Positions 16,261-25,449 of a DNA stretch of 64,000 nt are shown here, piece by piece. The DNA is from JACRPH01 sp041665465 (lineage in GTDB: Archaea; Nanobdellota; Nanobdellia; Woesearchaeales; GW2011-AR9). Location: assembly GCA_041665465.1 (NCBI GenBank), contig JBAYIU010000001.1, positions 124,001 through 188,000 on the forward strand. The letters are read 5' to 3'. Every line of letters starts with the position of its first letter. Within the stretch, counting starts at the first letter, position 1. A model generated the notes under the pieces. It saw only the letters and a list, made by a program, of their open reading frames with translations. It ran no database searches and was not told the DNA's origin. The position numbers were made by a program, and so were the translations under genes.

Positions 16261-16695
16261 GATTAGAACTATTGAAATAACAGAAATGATTACTTGAATA
16301 CCCACTCCAAAGAAATAATTCTTGCTGTTATTATGATACTTGTCTAAAATTGCAATAATACTTTTAACTGAAAAAGTTCTTAATAAAAATTCGAGAATAT
16401 CCGGAAGGATGGCAAAAAAAGCACCAACTATAATCCAAGTAGATTTATCCGGATTAATACCAGCTAAAACGATAACTAAAAAAATTCCAAAAATTGGTTC
16501 TAAGGAACAAAGGATCAAATCTTTGATGTTTTCTCGAGTAATACCTTTTTCAGAATAATTCTTTATTTCTGTATCTGAATGAGGAATTGCGTCAAGGATA
16601 AAATGAGAGATAAACGCTATTGGAATTACCAACCAAGGTACACCTATCACCTTACCAATCAAGGCACCAGTTAACATATGCACTATTCCTAACAT
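16252..16695 (-). CDS. Membrane-bound YdjM/DUF457-type metal-dependent hydrolase-like protein
   Basis: A 147-aa membrane protein with about four transmembrane segments. The start MLGIVHMLTGALIGKVIG and the segment ISHFILDAIPHSD match the two histidine motifs of the YdjM (LexA-regulated, DUF457) family, in which H...G and H-x-x-L-D-x-x-P-H are conserved. Activity of the family is poorly known. Length is at the short end of the family. Confidence 0.7.
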   Translation of the reverse strand: MLGIVHMLTGALIGKVIGVPWLVIPIAFISHFILDAIPHSDTEIKNYSEKGITRENIKDLILCSLEPIFGIFLVIVLAGINPDKSTWIIVGAFFAILPDILEFLLRTFSVKSIIAILDKYHNNSKNYFFGVGIQVIISVISIVLILW

Positions 16696-16752
16696 TCTTT
16701 GCCGAAGATTAAATAAGGTATATAAACCTTATTGAGAGGGAGAATAAATTGC

Positions 16753-17778
16753 TTATATTCCTGGATTAATCACCACTTTATTACCCATAATTTCTCCTCT
16801 TTGACCGGTTTGTAAATCTAATCCTAAGAGATGGAAAGCTTGCCCATATTCTTCCAAAGAAAAAGTGTGCGTGATAATTTTCTTAAACTCTTTATGCTGC
16901 TTAAGCATCTTAATAGCCGGAGCAAAGGTTAAATTGGAATCGATCGATCCGATGATACGAATTCCATTATCAGTAAGATAAGAAGGACTTATTTTGGCTT
17001 GGAAAGTATAATCTAATCCAGCAACGAGAATATCTCCTCCTCGATCGATCACTTTGATCAACAGTTCTAAGGATTTTCCACTAGTGTCAATGATTAGATC
17101 AAAACGTCTTTCAGAATTTAAGGATAATAAATCACTTTTACTATAATCCTGCACTTCAGGAAATAACTCTTGAGCCTGTTGGATTCGATAAGAAGAAACA
17201 TCTCCGATAGTAACTTCACAGCCCATGAACTTTGTGGCTAGACCAAACAGCAAACCAAGAGGACCTGCTCCCACCACCAATACTCTAAATTCAGGTCTAA
17301 TTCTAGTTTGACGCAAAGCATTCAAGACACAAGCCAGAGGTTCAGTCAAAGTGCCTTCCTCAAAGGACATCTCTTCTGGAAGGCGATGCAGAAAAGAAGC
17401 ATCTACTACATGATATTCAGCAAAAGTGCCATCATGAGATACTCCGGTTTCAGTGTGATGTTTCTCGACACAATAGTTAGGCAGATCATTTTGACAATAG
17501 AAACAGATACCACAATGATAAGTTGGATCGAGAATAACTCTGTCCCCTAATTTTACGTTGGTTACACTAGAGCCAACTTCTTCCACTATCCCAGAAGATT
17601 CATGACCAAGAATAATCCCGGACTTAGCAGGATAATCTTTTTTAAGGATATGGATATCGGTACCACAGATACCGGTAGCTTTTACTTTTATGAGAACATC
17701 GTTATTTTTCTTAATCTCGGGTTTAGGAACATCTTTCATCTGAAGTAATTGATGTTCATCAAAAATTAACGCTTTCAT
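16753..17778 (-). CDS. Zinc-dependent medium-chain alcohol/polyol dehydrogenase
   Basis: A 341-aa MDR-family enzyme. The catalytic zinc site is CGTDIH (Cys, with GHE as the His-Glu), and a four-Cys structural zinc lobe is present (CGICFYCQNDLPNYC). The Rossmann motif VLVVGAGPLGLLFG is intact. The best guesses are threonine, sorbitol or inositol-type dehydrogenase; the substrate cannot be told from sequence. The start at 17778 is the ATG after GGAGG; the codons upstream contain the ribosome-binding site. It follows the phosphatase-like gene by 13 nt and is the third gene of a three-gene operon. Confidence 0.92.
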   Translation of the reverse strand: MKALIFDEHQLLQMKDVPKPEIKKNNDVLIKVKATGICGTDIHILKKDYPAKSGIILGHESSGIVEEVGSSVTNVKLGDRVILDPTYHCGICFYCQNDLPNYCVEKHHTETGVSHDGTFAEYHVVDASFLHRLPEEMSFEEGTLTEPLACVLNALRQTRIRPEFRVLVVGAGPLGLLFGLATKFMGCEVTIGDVSSYRIQQAQELFPEVQDYSKSDLLSLNSERRFDLIIDTSGKSLELLIKVIDRGGDILVAGLDYTFQAKISPSYLTDNGIRIIGSIDSNLTFAPAIKMLKQHKEFKKIITHTFSLEEYGQAFHLLGLDLQTGQRGEIMGNKVVINPGI

Positions 17779-17791
17779 GTGGTCCTCCATC

Positions 17792-18739
17792 TCACCAATT
17801 AAGTTTGTTCATAATATTTGTATGAAGTTCGGGATTAGAAGCAGCAATGATAGAACATTGCCCGGAAATACTCTTATCCGTCTTTAAAGAAAGATTAGCT
17901 AAAGAATTTCCATAAGCGTCGGTTACCACACCACCTGCTTTCTTAAGAATAAAAGCAGCCGCAGCGATGTCGTAAGGAAAAAGAGTCACAAACTTTCCTC
18001 GACCAACTTTCAAGAAATCTTTTTCCGTTTCAGGATAGTCCTGAAGAATCCTATGTCCAACATCCACATGAGCGTCAAGCTGACCAGTAACTATCCTAGT
18101 TAAAGAATAGGATGAACTGGTAAACACAAAAATCGCTCCCAAGGTAACAGAACCATCAATTAAATCTCCACACACACGAGCGAGATGTTTAATAGGATGA
18201 GCAGTCAGTTCAGTACTCCAGAACATTCTTTCCGGATCAGTCTTCTTAGTGAGAAAGGAAGAAGTGAGAGAGAAAGAAGGTAATGAGGCAAGAATACGAG
18301 GATGAGAATTATCAGCATAAAAATAATTTCCACTTTTTAATTCTAATACTAAAGCATGAGAAATCTCACCAAATTTAGGATTAGAAGAGTATGGTGCTAC
18401 GGCAGCAGAAAAGCAACAACTTTCAAAGTTAGCTATCGCCGGTCTGGTTCCATCAATAGGATCAATGATCAGGATCCATTGTGGATTTTTATGATAAAGG
18501 ATTAAACCACGATCTTCAGAAAACAGGGCAACAGGAATGGTCCAAGTTTTCAATACTCTTTCTACGGTCTGTTCTGCTAACTCGTCCACCATAAAATGGG
18601 GATCACCACCATCTTCCCTACGGAGAATCTGTTGTGGGTCATAGTTCAATCTGGGCAATACTGCTTCTCGGACTTTATTAGCTAGATTTAGCAATTCTCG
18701 TTTCATCTCTAAATCAGAATTAACACTCTCATTATTCAT
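17792..18739 (-). CDS. Inositol-monophosphatase family protein
   Basis: A 315-aa member of the lithium-sensitive IMPase/FBPase/CysQ family. The metal-binding motif DPIDGT is at about residues 93-98, the upstream metal-binding Glu is in ALFSEDRG (about residue 70), and the third motif appears as FPYDIAAAAFILKKAGGVVT (usual W-D-x-A-A, here P-Y-D-I-A-A). It hydrolyses a phosphate monoester, in archaea often inositol-1-phosphate or fructose-1,6-bisphosphate. Its start overlaps the upstream aminotransferase stop by 4 nt. The context of a dehydrogenase and an aminotransferase suggests synthesis of an amino-polyol or aminocyclitol (inference). Confidence 0.9.
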   Translation of the reverse strand: MNNESVNSDLEMKRELLNLANKVREAVLPRLNYDPQQILRREDGGDPHFMVDELAEQTVERVLKTWTIPVALFSEDRGLILYHKNPQWILIIDPIDGTRPAIANFESCCFSAAVAPYSSNPKFGEISHALVLELKSGNYFYADNSHPRILASLPSFSLTSSFLTKKTDPERMFWSTELTAHPIKHLARVCGDLIDGSVTLGAIFVFTSSSYSLTRIVTGQLDAHVDVGHRILQDYPETEKDFLKVGRGKFVTLFPYDIAAAAFILKKAGGVVTDAYGNSLANLSLKTDKSISGQCSIIAASNPELHTNIMNKLNW

Positions 18740-20049
18740 CTTTCATCACCAGAAAAGTTATTTATTTCACTTAAAACTTGGTCAAATACTTCAAAAGCAT
18801 AATCCAGTTGATCAGGAGTGATAATTAGAGGGGGTTGTAACATTAAAGTATTTCCTAAATGATTATAACGAGAATTAGCGATCAAAACACCACGTTCAGA
18901 GAGTTTATCCACAATCAAATCGGCCAGTTTAGGATCAGGATTTCCTTCTTTATCAACCACATCAATCGCTCCTTTAAGTCCTAAACATCTTGCTTTACGT
19001 AAACAAGGATACTTACTTTCTAGGTCCAGCAAAGAAGAATGAATCAGAGGACTTAATTCACCAACGTTTGGTAATAGGGGTTTTAATTCTTGTAGATAAG
19101 CTAACCCCGCAGCCATACTTACCGGATTATGGCCGAAGGTGAAAGAATGGTCTCCCGATTGAAAAGAAAAATGGTCTTTATAGATGGTTCCAGCTAAGGG
19201 AAATCCGCCACCGAGAGCTTTTCCGAACACCAAGATATCTGGAACAACCCCATAATCTTCACATAAAAACATCTTTCCCATACATCCAAAAGCAGTCTGT
19301 ACCTCGTCAATAATCATTATTATCTTATATTTATCACACAAAGTTCTTATTCCTTGCACCAATCCCTCATCCAAGATATTATTTCCAGAGTTTCCTTGGA
19401 CCAACTCTAAAATGATAGCAGCAGGATGTTCAAGTTTCATCTTCTCTTCTATATCTTTCAGATTTTTCTTAACTTCTATCCCATTAGAAAAGTAAGGCTG
19501 ATACTTATGGTTGGGGGTTTTCCAACTGATGCCCATAGTAGCAAAACTTCTTCCATGAAAACCATCTTCAAGGTATAATATTTTATATCGATCTTCATAA
19601 TGATTTATAGCTAACTTCATCGCTCCTTCCACGGCCAAACTGCCGTGCAATACAAAATTTACTTTACTCAATCCGGGGGGACAGAAACGAAGTATCTCCT
19701 GAATTAACTTTGATTTCTCATCAGTAGAATAAGCGGTTCTTAAGTGAGTGATCCGAGTCAATTGCTGAGTTACAGCCTGAATAATGTTTTTATTACAGTG
19801 CCCCAAGGGCATGGACCAAGTTTGAGAAAATAAATCAAGATAACGTTTACCTTGAATATCCCATAAATAAATCCCTTCTGCTCTCTGGATATTAATATTC
19901 TCAGAACTAATAGTACTCCCTTCATTATGAGAAGAGATTAATCTTGAATTATAATTAGGGCATTCAAGAGACGTGCCTTCATTGAGACTAGTTGCAGCAA
20001 AATTCTCTTCCTGAGATAAACCTTGATGCTCTGAAAAAGTTGAAACCAT
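18736..20049 (-). CDS. Class III PLP aminotransferase
   Basis: A 437-aa member of the acetylornithine/GABA/glutamate-1-semialdehyde group. IIDEVQTAFGCMGKMF carries the PLP-binding Asp, and VFGKALGGGFPLAG (Lys near residue 280) forms the Schiff base. SLAVEGAMKLA and YLEDGFHGRSFATMG complete the family signature. ATG at 20049 follows GGAGG by 8 nt; a TTG-initiated longer reading would include the ribosome-binding site. It is first in an operon with an IMPase-like protein and a dehydrogenase. The substrate is undetermined; glutamate-1-semialdehyde mutase is unlikely given the partners. Confidence 0.92.
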   Translation of the reverse strand: MVSTFSEHQGLSQEENFAATSLNEGTSLECPNYNSRLISSHNEGSTISSENINIQRAEGIYLWDIQGKRYLDLFSQTWSMPLGHCNKNIIQAVTQQLTRITHLRTAYSTDEKSKLIQEILRFCPPGLSKVNFVLHGSLAVEGAMKLAINHYEDRYKILYLEDGFHGRSFATMGISWKTPNHKYQPYFSNGIEVKKNLKDIEEKMKLEHPAAIILELVQGNSGNNILDEGLVQGIRTLCDKYKIIMIIDEVQTAFGCMGKMFLCEDYGVVPDILVFGKALGGGFPLAGTIYKDHFSFQSGDHSFTFGHNPVSMAAGLAYLQELKPLLPNVGELSPLIHSSLLDLESKYPCLRKARCLGLKGAIDVVDKEGNPDPKLADLIVDKLSERGVLIANSRYNHLGNTLMLQPPLIITPDQLDYAFEVFDQVLSEINNFSGDER

Positions 20050-20177
20050 ACCGATATCCTCCAAAAGTTTATTCTTTTCCGGAGTGAGAGAGATATAATA
20101 TTTTACAATAAGAAAGATAGCCTAGGATAAATAGGATAGAGTGACCTGAAGATATATACCACTATATTTCTACACTA

Positions 20178-20191
20178 TTCACTATTGTGAA
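20178..20191. promoter_or_regulatory. Inverted repeat upstream of the AbrB-PhoU gene
   Basis: The sequence TTCAC-TATT-GTGAA is a 5-bp inverted repeat in the gap between the divergent aminotransferase operon and the AbrB-PhoU gene, just before the TATA-like GTTTATATATATTTG (about 20205-20219). A palindrome with a similar ATTGTG half lies in front of the second AbrB-PhoU gene (58519-58532). It could be an operator for these regulators (inference). Confidence 0.4.
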
Positions 20192-20277
20192 AAGGTTTAT
20201 ATATATTTGAAAGATTAGAGATATATTGGGACCAGATTAAAAAAGGCCATTGAGATAATAATTTTGGAGGGATTACC

Positions 20278-21270
20278 ATTAAACGCAAAGTCATTAAACA
20301 AGGACACAATACTCTAACCATAACCTTACCTAAAGAATGGAGTGGGAAACATCACGTTCAAGCGGGAGAAGAATTAGAATTAGCCGAAGAAGGAGATTTA
20401 CTAACTATTTATCCTCAACGTAAGATTAAACTGGCAGAGAAGGTTATTGATGTAAGAGGACTTTCACCGACAGTAATTTGGAGATATGTTTCTTCAGTGT
20501 ATCGTTCTGGTTGCGATGAGTTCAAGATTATCTTTGACAATAGTCCAGAAAAGAAAAGATATTCTGCTTTTTCATACAATACGGTAAACCTATTGCACAC
20601 CCAAGAAGGAAGTAATGATATTGTCTTAAGTCCGATTGAAGTGGTCCAGGCCATGATCAATCGCTGCATCGGAGTAGAAATCATCGACCAAAGAGAGAAC
20701 TGGTGTATCGTCAAAGAATTAGGAGAAACTACCTATAAGGAATTTGATAATGCTTTACGTCGAGTATTCTTATTATTAATATCTATGGCGGAAGAGATCA
20801 ATAAGACCATCAAGCCCCATGCAGATAAAGAAAGTTTGAAAAGCGCCCATATCATCGACACAAATATTGATCGCTTTACCGATTTCTGTTTTCGAGTATT
20901 GAGCAAGAAAGGATATCAAGAATATCGTAAGACTCCTACTATGCATTCCATCTTATTTGTATTAGAAATGATGGGAGACGAGTTTAAGAAAGTAGCTATC
21001 CATTTACTAGAAGCTAAAAGTATCAGCCAAAAGATGGAATCGTTATTTAAGATCCAATCTGATCAATTGCGAAGATATTATACCTTGTTTTATGGTTTTA
21101 ACCGAGAAAGATGTTTAGAAATCTATGAACAGGACCAGAAAGGACACAAATACAACTTAGGAGTATATGAATCCTTAAACACTGCTGAGAAAGAGATTTT
21201 GCATCATCTAAAGAAAATTGGAATTTATATCTTAAGCCTGACAGAGTTAAGAATTGATTTAGAGTATTAA
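20278..21270 (+). CDS. AbrB-PhoU type phosphate-uptake-like regulator, apparent ATT start
   Basis: A 330-aa protein with an N-terminal SpoVT/AbrB-like DNA-binding domain (KRKVIKQGHNTLTITLPKEW) followed by PhoU-like helical bundles. It is paralogous to the protein at 57553-58458 (MKRKIVQHGSSSLTVTLPVDW). The homologous N-terminus is in frame here, but its first codon is ATT at 20278, with GGAGG at 20266-20270, seven bases before it. No ATG, GTG or TTG exists between the in-frame TGA at 20251 and this point, and the next usable GTG at 20497 would delete the whole DNA-binding domain. So the gene starts at a non-canonical ATT or the sequence has an error. It is divergent from the metabolic operon and may control it. 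Confidence 0.85.
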   Translation: MKRKVIKQGHNTLTITLPKEWSGKHHVQAGEELELAEEGDLLTIYPQRKIKLAEKVIDVRGLSPTVIWRYVSSVYRSGCDEFKIIFDNSPEKKRYSAFSYNTVNLLHTQEGSNDIVLSPIEVVQAMINRCIGVEIIDQRENWCIVKELGETTYKEFDNALRRVFLLLISMAEEINKTIKPHADKESLKSAHIIDTNIDRFTDFCFRVLSKKGYQEYRKTPTMHSILFVLEMMGDEFKKVAIHLLEAKSISQKMESLFKIQSDQLRRYYTLFYGFNRERCLEIYEQDQKGHKYNLGVYESLNTAEKEILHHLKKIGIYILSLTELRIDLEY

Positions 21271-21314
21271 TGAGAGGGAGAATTAATATATACTAGTGCG
21301 TCTCTCTACAGATC

Positions 21315-21485
21315 ATGAGAACATTATCCAAGTATCCCTGGCAAGCACCAGTATTTGCAGTAGTGACTTTATACGGGATATATCAGTATGGATGGTCAGA
21401 CTGGCGAGTTATCACTATGTATGTAATCACCGCAGTGTTTGTATATTTTAACTTCTTACAACGCAGAAAGAAAAGATTAAACTGA
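21315..21485 (+). CDS. Small two-pass membrane protein (56 aa)
   Basis: A short frame beginning MRTLSKYPWQAPVFAVVTLY with two hydrophobic segments (about residues 11-25 and 33-48) and a basic end (QRRKKRLN). A TATA-like TTAATATATACTA lies 26 nt before the ATG, as in nearby leaderless genes. No family is known to me. The good promoter and compact fit between neighbours make it likely real. Confidence 0.6.
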   Translation: MRTLSKYPWQAPVFAVVTLYGIYQYGWSDWRVITMYVITAVFVYFNFLQRRKKRLN

Positions 21486-21486
21486 A

Positions 21487-22188
21487 TCAATCTTCTTTAT
21501 CAAATCTTTTAACGGTAAATAAAGCTCCTTGGAACAAACCTTTAGGTAAAAGTTCAACCCAATGTTCTCTTTTAGCAGTAAAGTAATCACGATCTTGAAC
21601 TCGATCATCTAAGAACCATAAACTAGGAGAATCAACGTTAAGAAACGTTCCTCGCGGGTTTAATAGATCTAGGATACGTTTAAACTGAACTTCTTCAGTT
21701 ATCCTCGCTCCGTTATTAACGATAACATCATAACCCCTCCCTGGATTCATATGTTCAATTCTTCCTCGAATAAAAACTTGATTCCTGAAACGATATTCAT
21801 CCAGACCGCTAATAGAGTAACTGAAAGGGACCTCTTCAACCTCTCTCCCACCAGAATAATCGTAATGAGGACCGATAGCATGATATTCTCGACATACACT
21901 CATTAAAGTAGGGTCAGAATATTCGCCCACCCCCAACTCTAACACTTTCTTCCCTTGAAATAAAAGAAGATGGTCCTGAACAAAATGATTAAAAGCAGAG
22001 GTAGGAGTAACCATACAATCTCCGACAAGGAACTTTAAAGAGTCACGGAAAGTGGGTTGATATTGCTTATGCATCCTACTATCCGGAGAAGCATGCATAT
22101 ATTGAGTTAATTCTGCTAGATGAGGATCAATCTCACCATAATACTGAGTGTATAATTCTAAAAAATCGTTAGTCGAAGTAGCAATCAT
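21487..22188 (-). CDS. SAM-dependent methyltransferase-fold protein
   Basis: A 233-aa protein. KKVLELGVGEYSDPT fits motif I (E/DxGxGxG-type SAM-binding loop with one Gly changed to Glu) and YDVIVNNGA fits motif post-II/IV of class I methyltransferases. The N-terminal 80 residues are helical. The substrate is unknown. It lies downstream of the helicase gene on the same strand with a 75-nt gap. It might be inactive or act on a small molecule; the fold is moderately sure. Confidence 0.6.
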   Translation of the reverse strand: MIATSTNDFLELYTQYYGEIDPHLAELTQYMHASPDSRMHKQYQPTFRDSLKFLVGDCMVTPTSAFNHFVQDHLLLFQGKKVLELGVGEYSDPTLMSVCREYHAIGPHYDYSGGREVEEVPFSYSISGLDEYRFRNQVFIRGRIEHMNPGRGYDVIVNNGARITEEVQFKRILDLLNPRGTFLNVDSPSLWFLDDRVQDRDYFTAKREHWVELLPKGLFQGALFTVKRFDKED

Positions 22189-22262
22189 TTCTTATTCGAG
22201 AAGGAAAGCTATTTATAAATATTGCTACTTTGACATAGCAACTAGGGATATAGTGAGAATAA

Positions 22263-25028
22263 CTAGATTTTTCTTTTTAATAACTTCTGTTGCAAGGCTT
22301 TGTTAATAGAAGAACTCATCTCACTTACGTTAGGAAGTTGGAAAGAAACTTTTTTCTGGAGATAAGGTTCTAAATTGGAGATATATTTTCCTTTGGCTTT
22401 AATATGCTCAATCAATTTCTTATAATAAATGGGTTTAACCTGATCATCATACAAGTCATGATATGATTCATAAGAAGAAAGGGTTTCTTCATTTCCGATA
22501 ACGATCAATTCATACTGAAAACGAGTAATAGCCACATTGAACCTTCTTTCATCTACTAAGAACCCTAAACGTTGAGTAGCTTCTCCCCCCGAATTAGACC
22601 TTACCAAAGATAAGAAAATAATCTTCTTTTCTTGACCTTGGAAATTATCGATAGTTTTAGCTACCACTTTTAACGGTTCTAACACTTTATTTAATTCTCT
22701 GATCTGGGCTTTATAAGGAGAGAGAACCCCAATATCGAAAGGAGAGATTCCCGAATGCAGATATTTCTTGACCAACTTCTCCACTAAACATACCTCTTCC
22801 GGGTTATGATATTCCGCTTTAGAGGGAGAGAATTCTTCTGAAACATAACTCTTTACCTCTTCTCCAGAATGAGAGATAAAGACTAAAGAGCGATCGAACA
22901 AAGAATCATTAAATCGATAATTATCTACCAACGCATCACATACTAATGGGGTCTGAGCATAGATGGTTTGGTTAAGGAACTCTACCAATAATGGATGCAT
23001 ACGATATTGTCGGTCTAAGTATAGAGAGTTTATTGTTCCATACAAACGTTCAAAGATAGATTTAGACAGAATTTGATAAGATTGGATCCGGATCTTTTCT
23101 GCTACTGGATCTACCTCTTCATCATAATTTTTATTCTTTAAGAAAACAGTGGGAGGAAGTTGATGATGATCGCCAGCCATGATAATCTTCTTAGTTTGGT
23201 TTAAAGGGATCAACACTGAAGGCTCAGTGCTTTGAGTAACTTCATCTACAACCAGAAGATCAAACTCTAACTTAAATTTAGGTAACACCCCGCTATGATT
23301 ATTAGTGCAGAAGACAAACAGAGGAAGAGTGCTTAAGAAACCGCGTTTAAGTTCTTCTCGATTATAGGACAAACGTTCTTTAAGCTCTTTCTCTTTCTTA
23401 TCTCCTTCATCGACTGCGAATCTTAACTTAATCAGTTCGCGGATAAGCGCATCTTTATCTTTCCTCAGCTGATCAAGAAGGTCCAGAGAAGTACCGTCAG
23501 TAAGATGTTCATTAAGAGAAGCTTCTTGGTGAAGAAGCTGGTGCATCTCCTGCTCCTTTTCTTTTCTTTTTTCTCGAAGTTCATTAGTCTGAGTAGAACA
23601 AGAACTTAACTCTTGAAGCAAATTAGCAATCTTTTCAGTATATTCGGGAGAAGTTTTAACTCGTTGATTTAAAGAAGAAGCTCCGTCAGCACCTAAACGA
23701 AGAATAAGAGAATGTAAGGAAGAAGGTAAAACTTTCTTGAAAGCATTCATCAGATTATCAGTAGCTTCATCAGAAGCGCTAGAAACGAGCACTCTAACTT
23801 TAGGATTAAGAAGAAGTGATTGAGCGAGGATTTCTGCACACACTCTGGTTTTCCCCGTGCCGGGCGGACCATGAATACAAAATAGATGTTTAGCATTTAT
23901 GGCTTTTTCTACTGCTTTTCTCTGAGTTTCATTAAGATCATTTCCAAAGAATTCTTTAATCTCCAATTGACTTTCTTGTTCAGAATAGAATTTTGAAACG
24001 ATCAAGTTAACTAATTCCTGATTAGGATGAAACTTAAATTGGGTCAAAGCTTCTTTCTCTCGAGAGAAAGTGACGTAGTCTGGTCTTAACACCAAAGCGA
24101 AGTTAGGCTTTTCTGTAAATTTCTGACCTTGAACTCGGACCAAGATAAATCCATTCTCTTCATCCACCTGGATAATCTTGCCTTTGAAATTGGATCGAGC
24201 CGGATTGAACAAATCTAACTCTTTTTGATAAGCATAGATGTACACACAAGGATTATCTTTAAACAAAGGATAAAGATAAAGAGGGTCATGAGTTTGGGGA
24301 ACCAGTTTAACTACCCAAGAGATGGTTTCTTCCTCTTCATCGAAAACCTCTTCTTCTTGTCTAGAACGACAGGTTAAGTTTAGTATAGCTGTATGCTCTT
24401 GTTGTAATTCCCTAAACTCTTTATATTTCATGTTTTGGAAAAAGCGGTTCTTGACTTTACTCTCTTCATATAGAGCGTTCTCAAAACGGTAAATATAATG
24501 GTCAACTGGATTGTCAGTTGTCGGGGGTAAAGGTTTATCTGGATCAACATGAATCCGGAGATGATCAAGAATCTTAGAACGGATCGCTCCCGAGTTTTTT
24601 ACACCATGAATGAATACTTTTTCTTGGCTTTGAGAAAAGTCAACTTTTTGGACTTGATTATAATGGGGAAAGGTATCAGAGAAGACAGTATAATATTCTG
24701 AAAGGTCTTTAAGCCAGATCTTACTATAGACGTTAAGGTCAAAGATATACCGAATAGTTTGTTGTAAGACTATGTTTGATCCGAAATATGATCTTAACCC
24801 TTCGGGATAACGCTGATACTCTGGTTGTCTTAAAGGCATGAAAATCTCAATCAGGATATCATGCAAAATTTCTACATACTCATTTTTAGCTTCAGTATCT
24901 TTAGACTGTAATAAGTAATCATGCAACCAACATAACGGTTCGAATAAAGCGTTAGTGCTGACTTGGTATCGGTACTGTAACAGCCTAGATTTCAGTTCTC
25001 TAAACTTCTCACTGATTAAAAGGTCCAT
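22263..25028 (-). CDS. UPF1/DNA2-like superfamily 1 helicase
   Basis: A 921-aa SF1B helicase. Walker A GPPGTGKT is near residue 386, Walker B/motif II LLVVDEVTQST near 593, motif III AGDHHQLPPT follows, motif IV/V QYRMHP near 676, DNFQGQEK near 797 and motif VI DERRFNVAITRF near 835. The N-terminal 350 residues are unique. A coiled-coil segment (about residues 455-545) is inserted between motifs I and II. This UPF1/IGHMBP2/DNA2-type layout suggests a 5'-to-3' helicase on RNA or DNA; the exact substrate is unknown. It is monocistronic with a possible promoter before 25028. Confidence 0.92.
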   Translation of the reverse strand: MDLLISEKFRELKSRLLQYRYQVSTNALFEPLCWLHDYLLQSKDTEAKNEYVEILHDILIEIFMPLRQPEYQRYPEGLRSYFGSNIVLQQTIRYIFDLNVYSKIWLKDLSEYYTVFSDTFPHYNQVQKVDFSQSQEKVFIHGVKNSGAIRSKILDHLRIHVDPDKPLPPTTDNPVDHYIYRFENALYEESKVKNRFFQNMKYKEFRELQQEHTAILNLTCRSRQEEEVFDEEEETISWVVKLVPQTHDPLYLYPLFKDNPCVYIYAYQKELDLFNPARSNFKGKIIQVDEENGFILVRVQGQKFTEKPNFALVLRPDYVTFSREKEALTQFKFHPNQELVNLIVSKFYSEQESQLEIKEFFGNDLNETQRKAVEKAINAKHLFCIHGPPGTGKTRVCAEILAQSLLLNPKVRVLVSSASDEATDNLMNAFKKVLPSSLHSLILRLGADGASSLNQRVKTSPEYTEKIANLLQELSSCSTQTNELREKRKEKEQEMHQLLHQEASLNEHLTDGTSLDLLDQLRKDKDALIRELIKLRFAVDEGDKKEKELKERLSYNREELKRGFLSTLPLFVFCTNNHSGVLPKFKLEFDLLVVDEVTQSTEPSVLIPLNQTKKIIMAGDHHQLPPTVFLKNKNYDEEVDPVAEKIRIQSYQILSKSIFERLYGTINSLYLDRQYRMHPLLVEFLNQTIYAQTPLVCDALVDNYRFNDSLFDRSLVFISHSGEEVKSYVSEEFSPSKAEYHNPEEVCLVEKLVKKYLHSGISPFDIGVLSPYKAQIRELNKVLEPLKVVAKTIDNFQGQEKKIIFLSLVRSNSGGEATQRLGFLVDERRFNVAITRFQYELIVIGNEETLSSYESYHDLYDDQVKPIYYKKLIEHIKAKGKYISNLEPYLQKKVSFQLPNVSEMSSSINKALQQKLLKRKI

Positions 25029-25088
25029 CTAGGGTGCCCATGAGCTTCTCGTATATAAAAGAATCGGTTTATGAGAGAAAAAAAGAAT

Positions 25089-25400
25089 TTATCTCGGTCC
25101 ACGATGACGATAAGTGCCTGCCCCACCAGCTGGATTGGCGTAACCTTGGTGCGGAACATATCCACTCCTACTGGGAAAATGATGAGCACTGGCTACTCCT
25201 CCCGGAGAAGCTACTTTAGAAGCAAGACCTTCCTCTTGAAGTTCAGGGACAGAGAAATCTGTTTCTCCAACCTCTAACCCGTATCTTCCAGGATTTCGAT
25301 GTTGGTCGTCGATCAAAGCAATTAAATCAGCGCCGCTATAAACGCTAAATGCAATATCCAAATTAGGATCTGTATATATCCAATGTTTACTTCTTGTCAT
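25089..25400 (-). CDS. Small orphan protein with Gly/Pro/His-rich tail
   Basis: A 103-aa frame starting MTRSKHWIYTDPNLDIAFSV with no recognised domain; the last 35 residues are rich in Gly, Ala, His and Pro and end GTYRHRGPR. A TATA-like TTAAAAAGTC lies about 25 nt before the ATG (near 25425). Plus-strand frames across this gene are shadows. Function unknown. Confidence 0.5.
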   Translation of the reverse strand: MTRSKHWIYTDPNLDIAFSVYSGADLIALIDDQHRNPGRYGLEVGETDFSVPELQEEGLASKVASPGGVASAHHFPSRSGYVPHQGYANPAGGAGTYRHRGPR

Positions 25401-25449
25401 AAAAATCTAGGGTAAAGAGAGACTTTTTAAGTATTTCTATCCTATGCTA

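Noticed and set aside
25034..25277. Two overlapping plus-strand frames of 61-68 codons
   Set aside because: They lie over the 25089-25400 gene and lack upstream signals.
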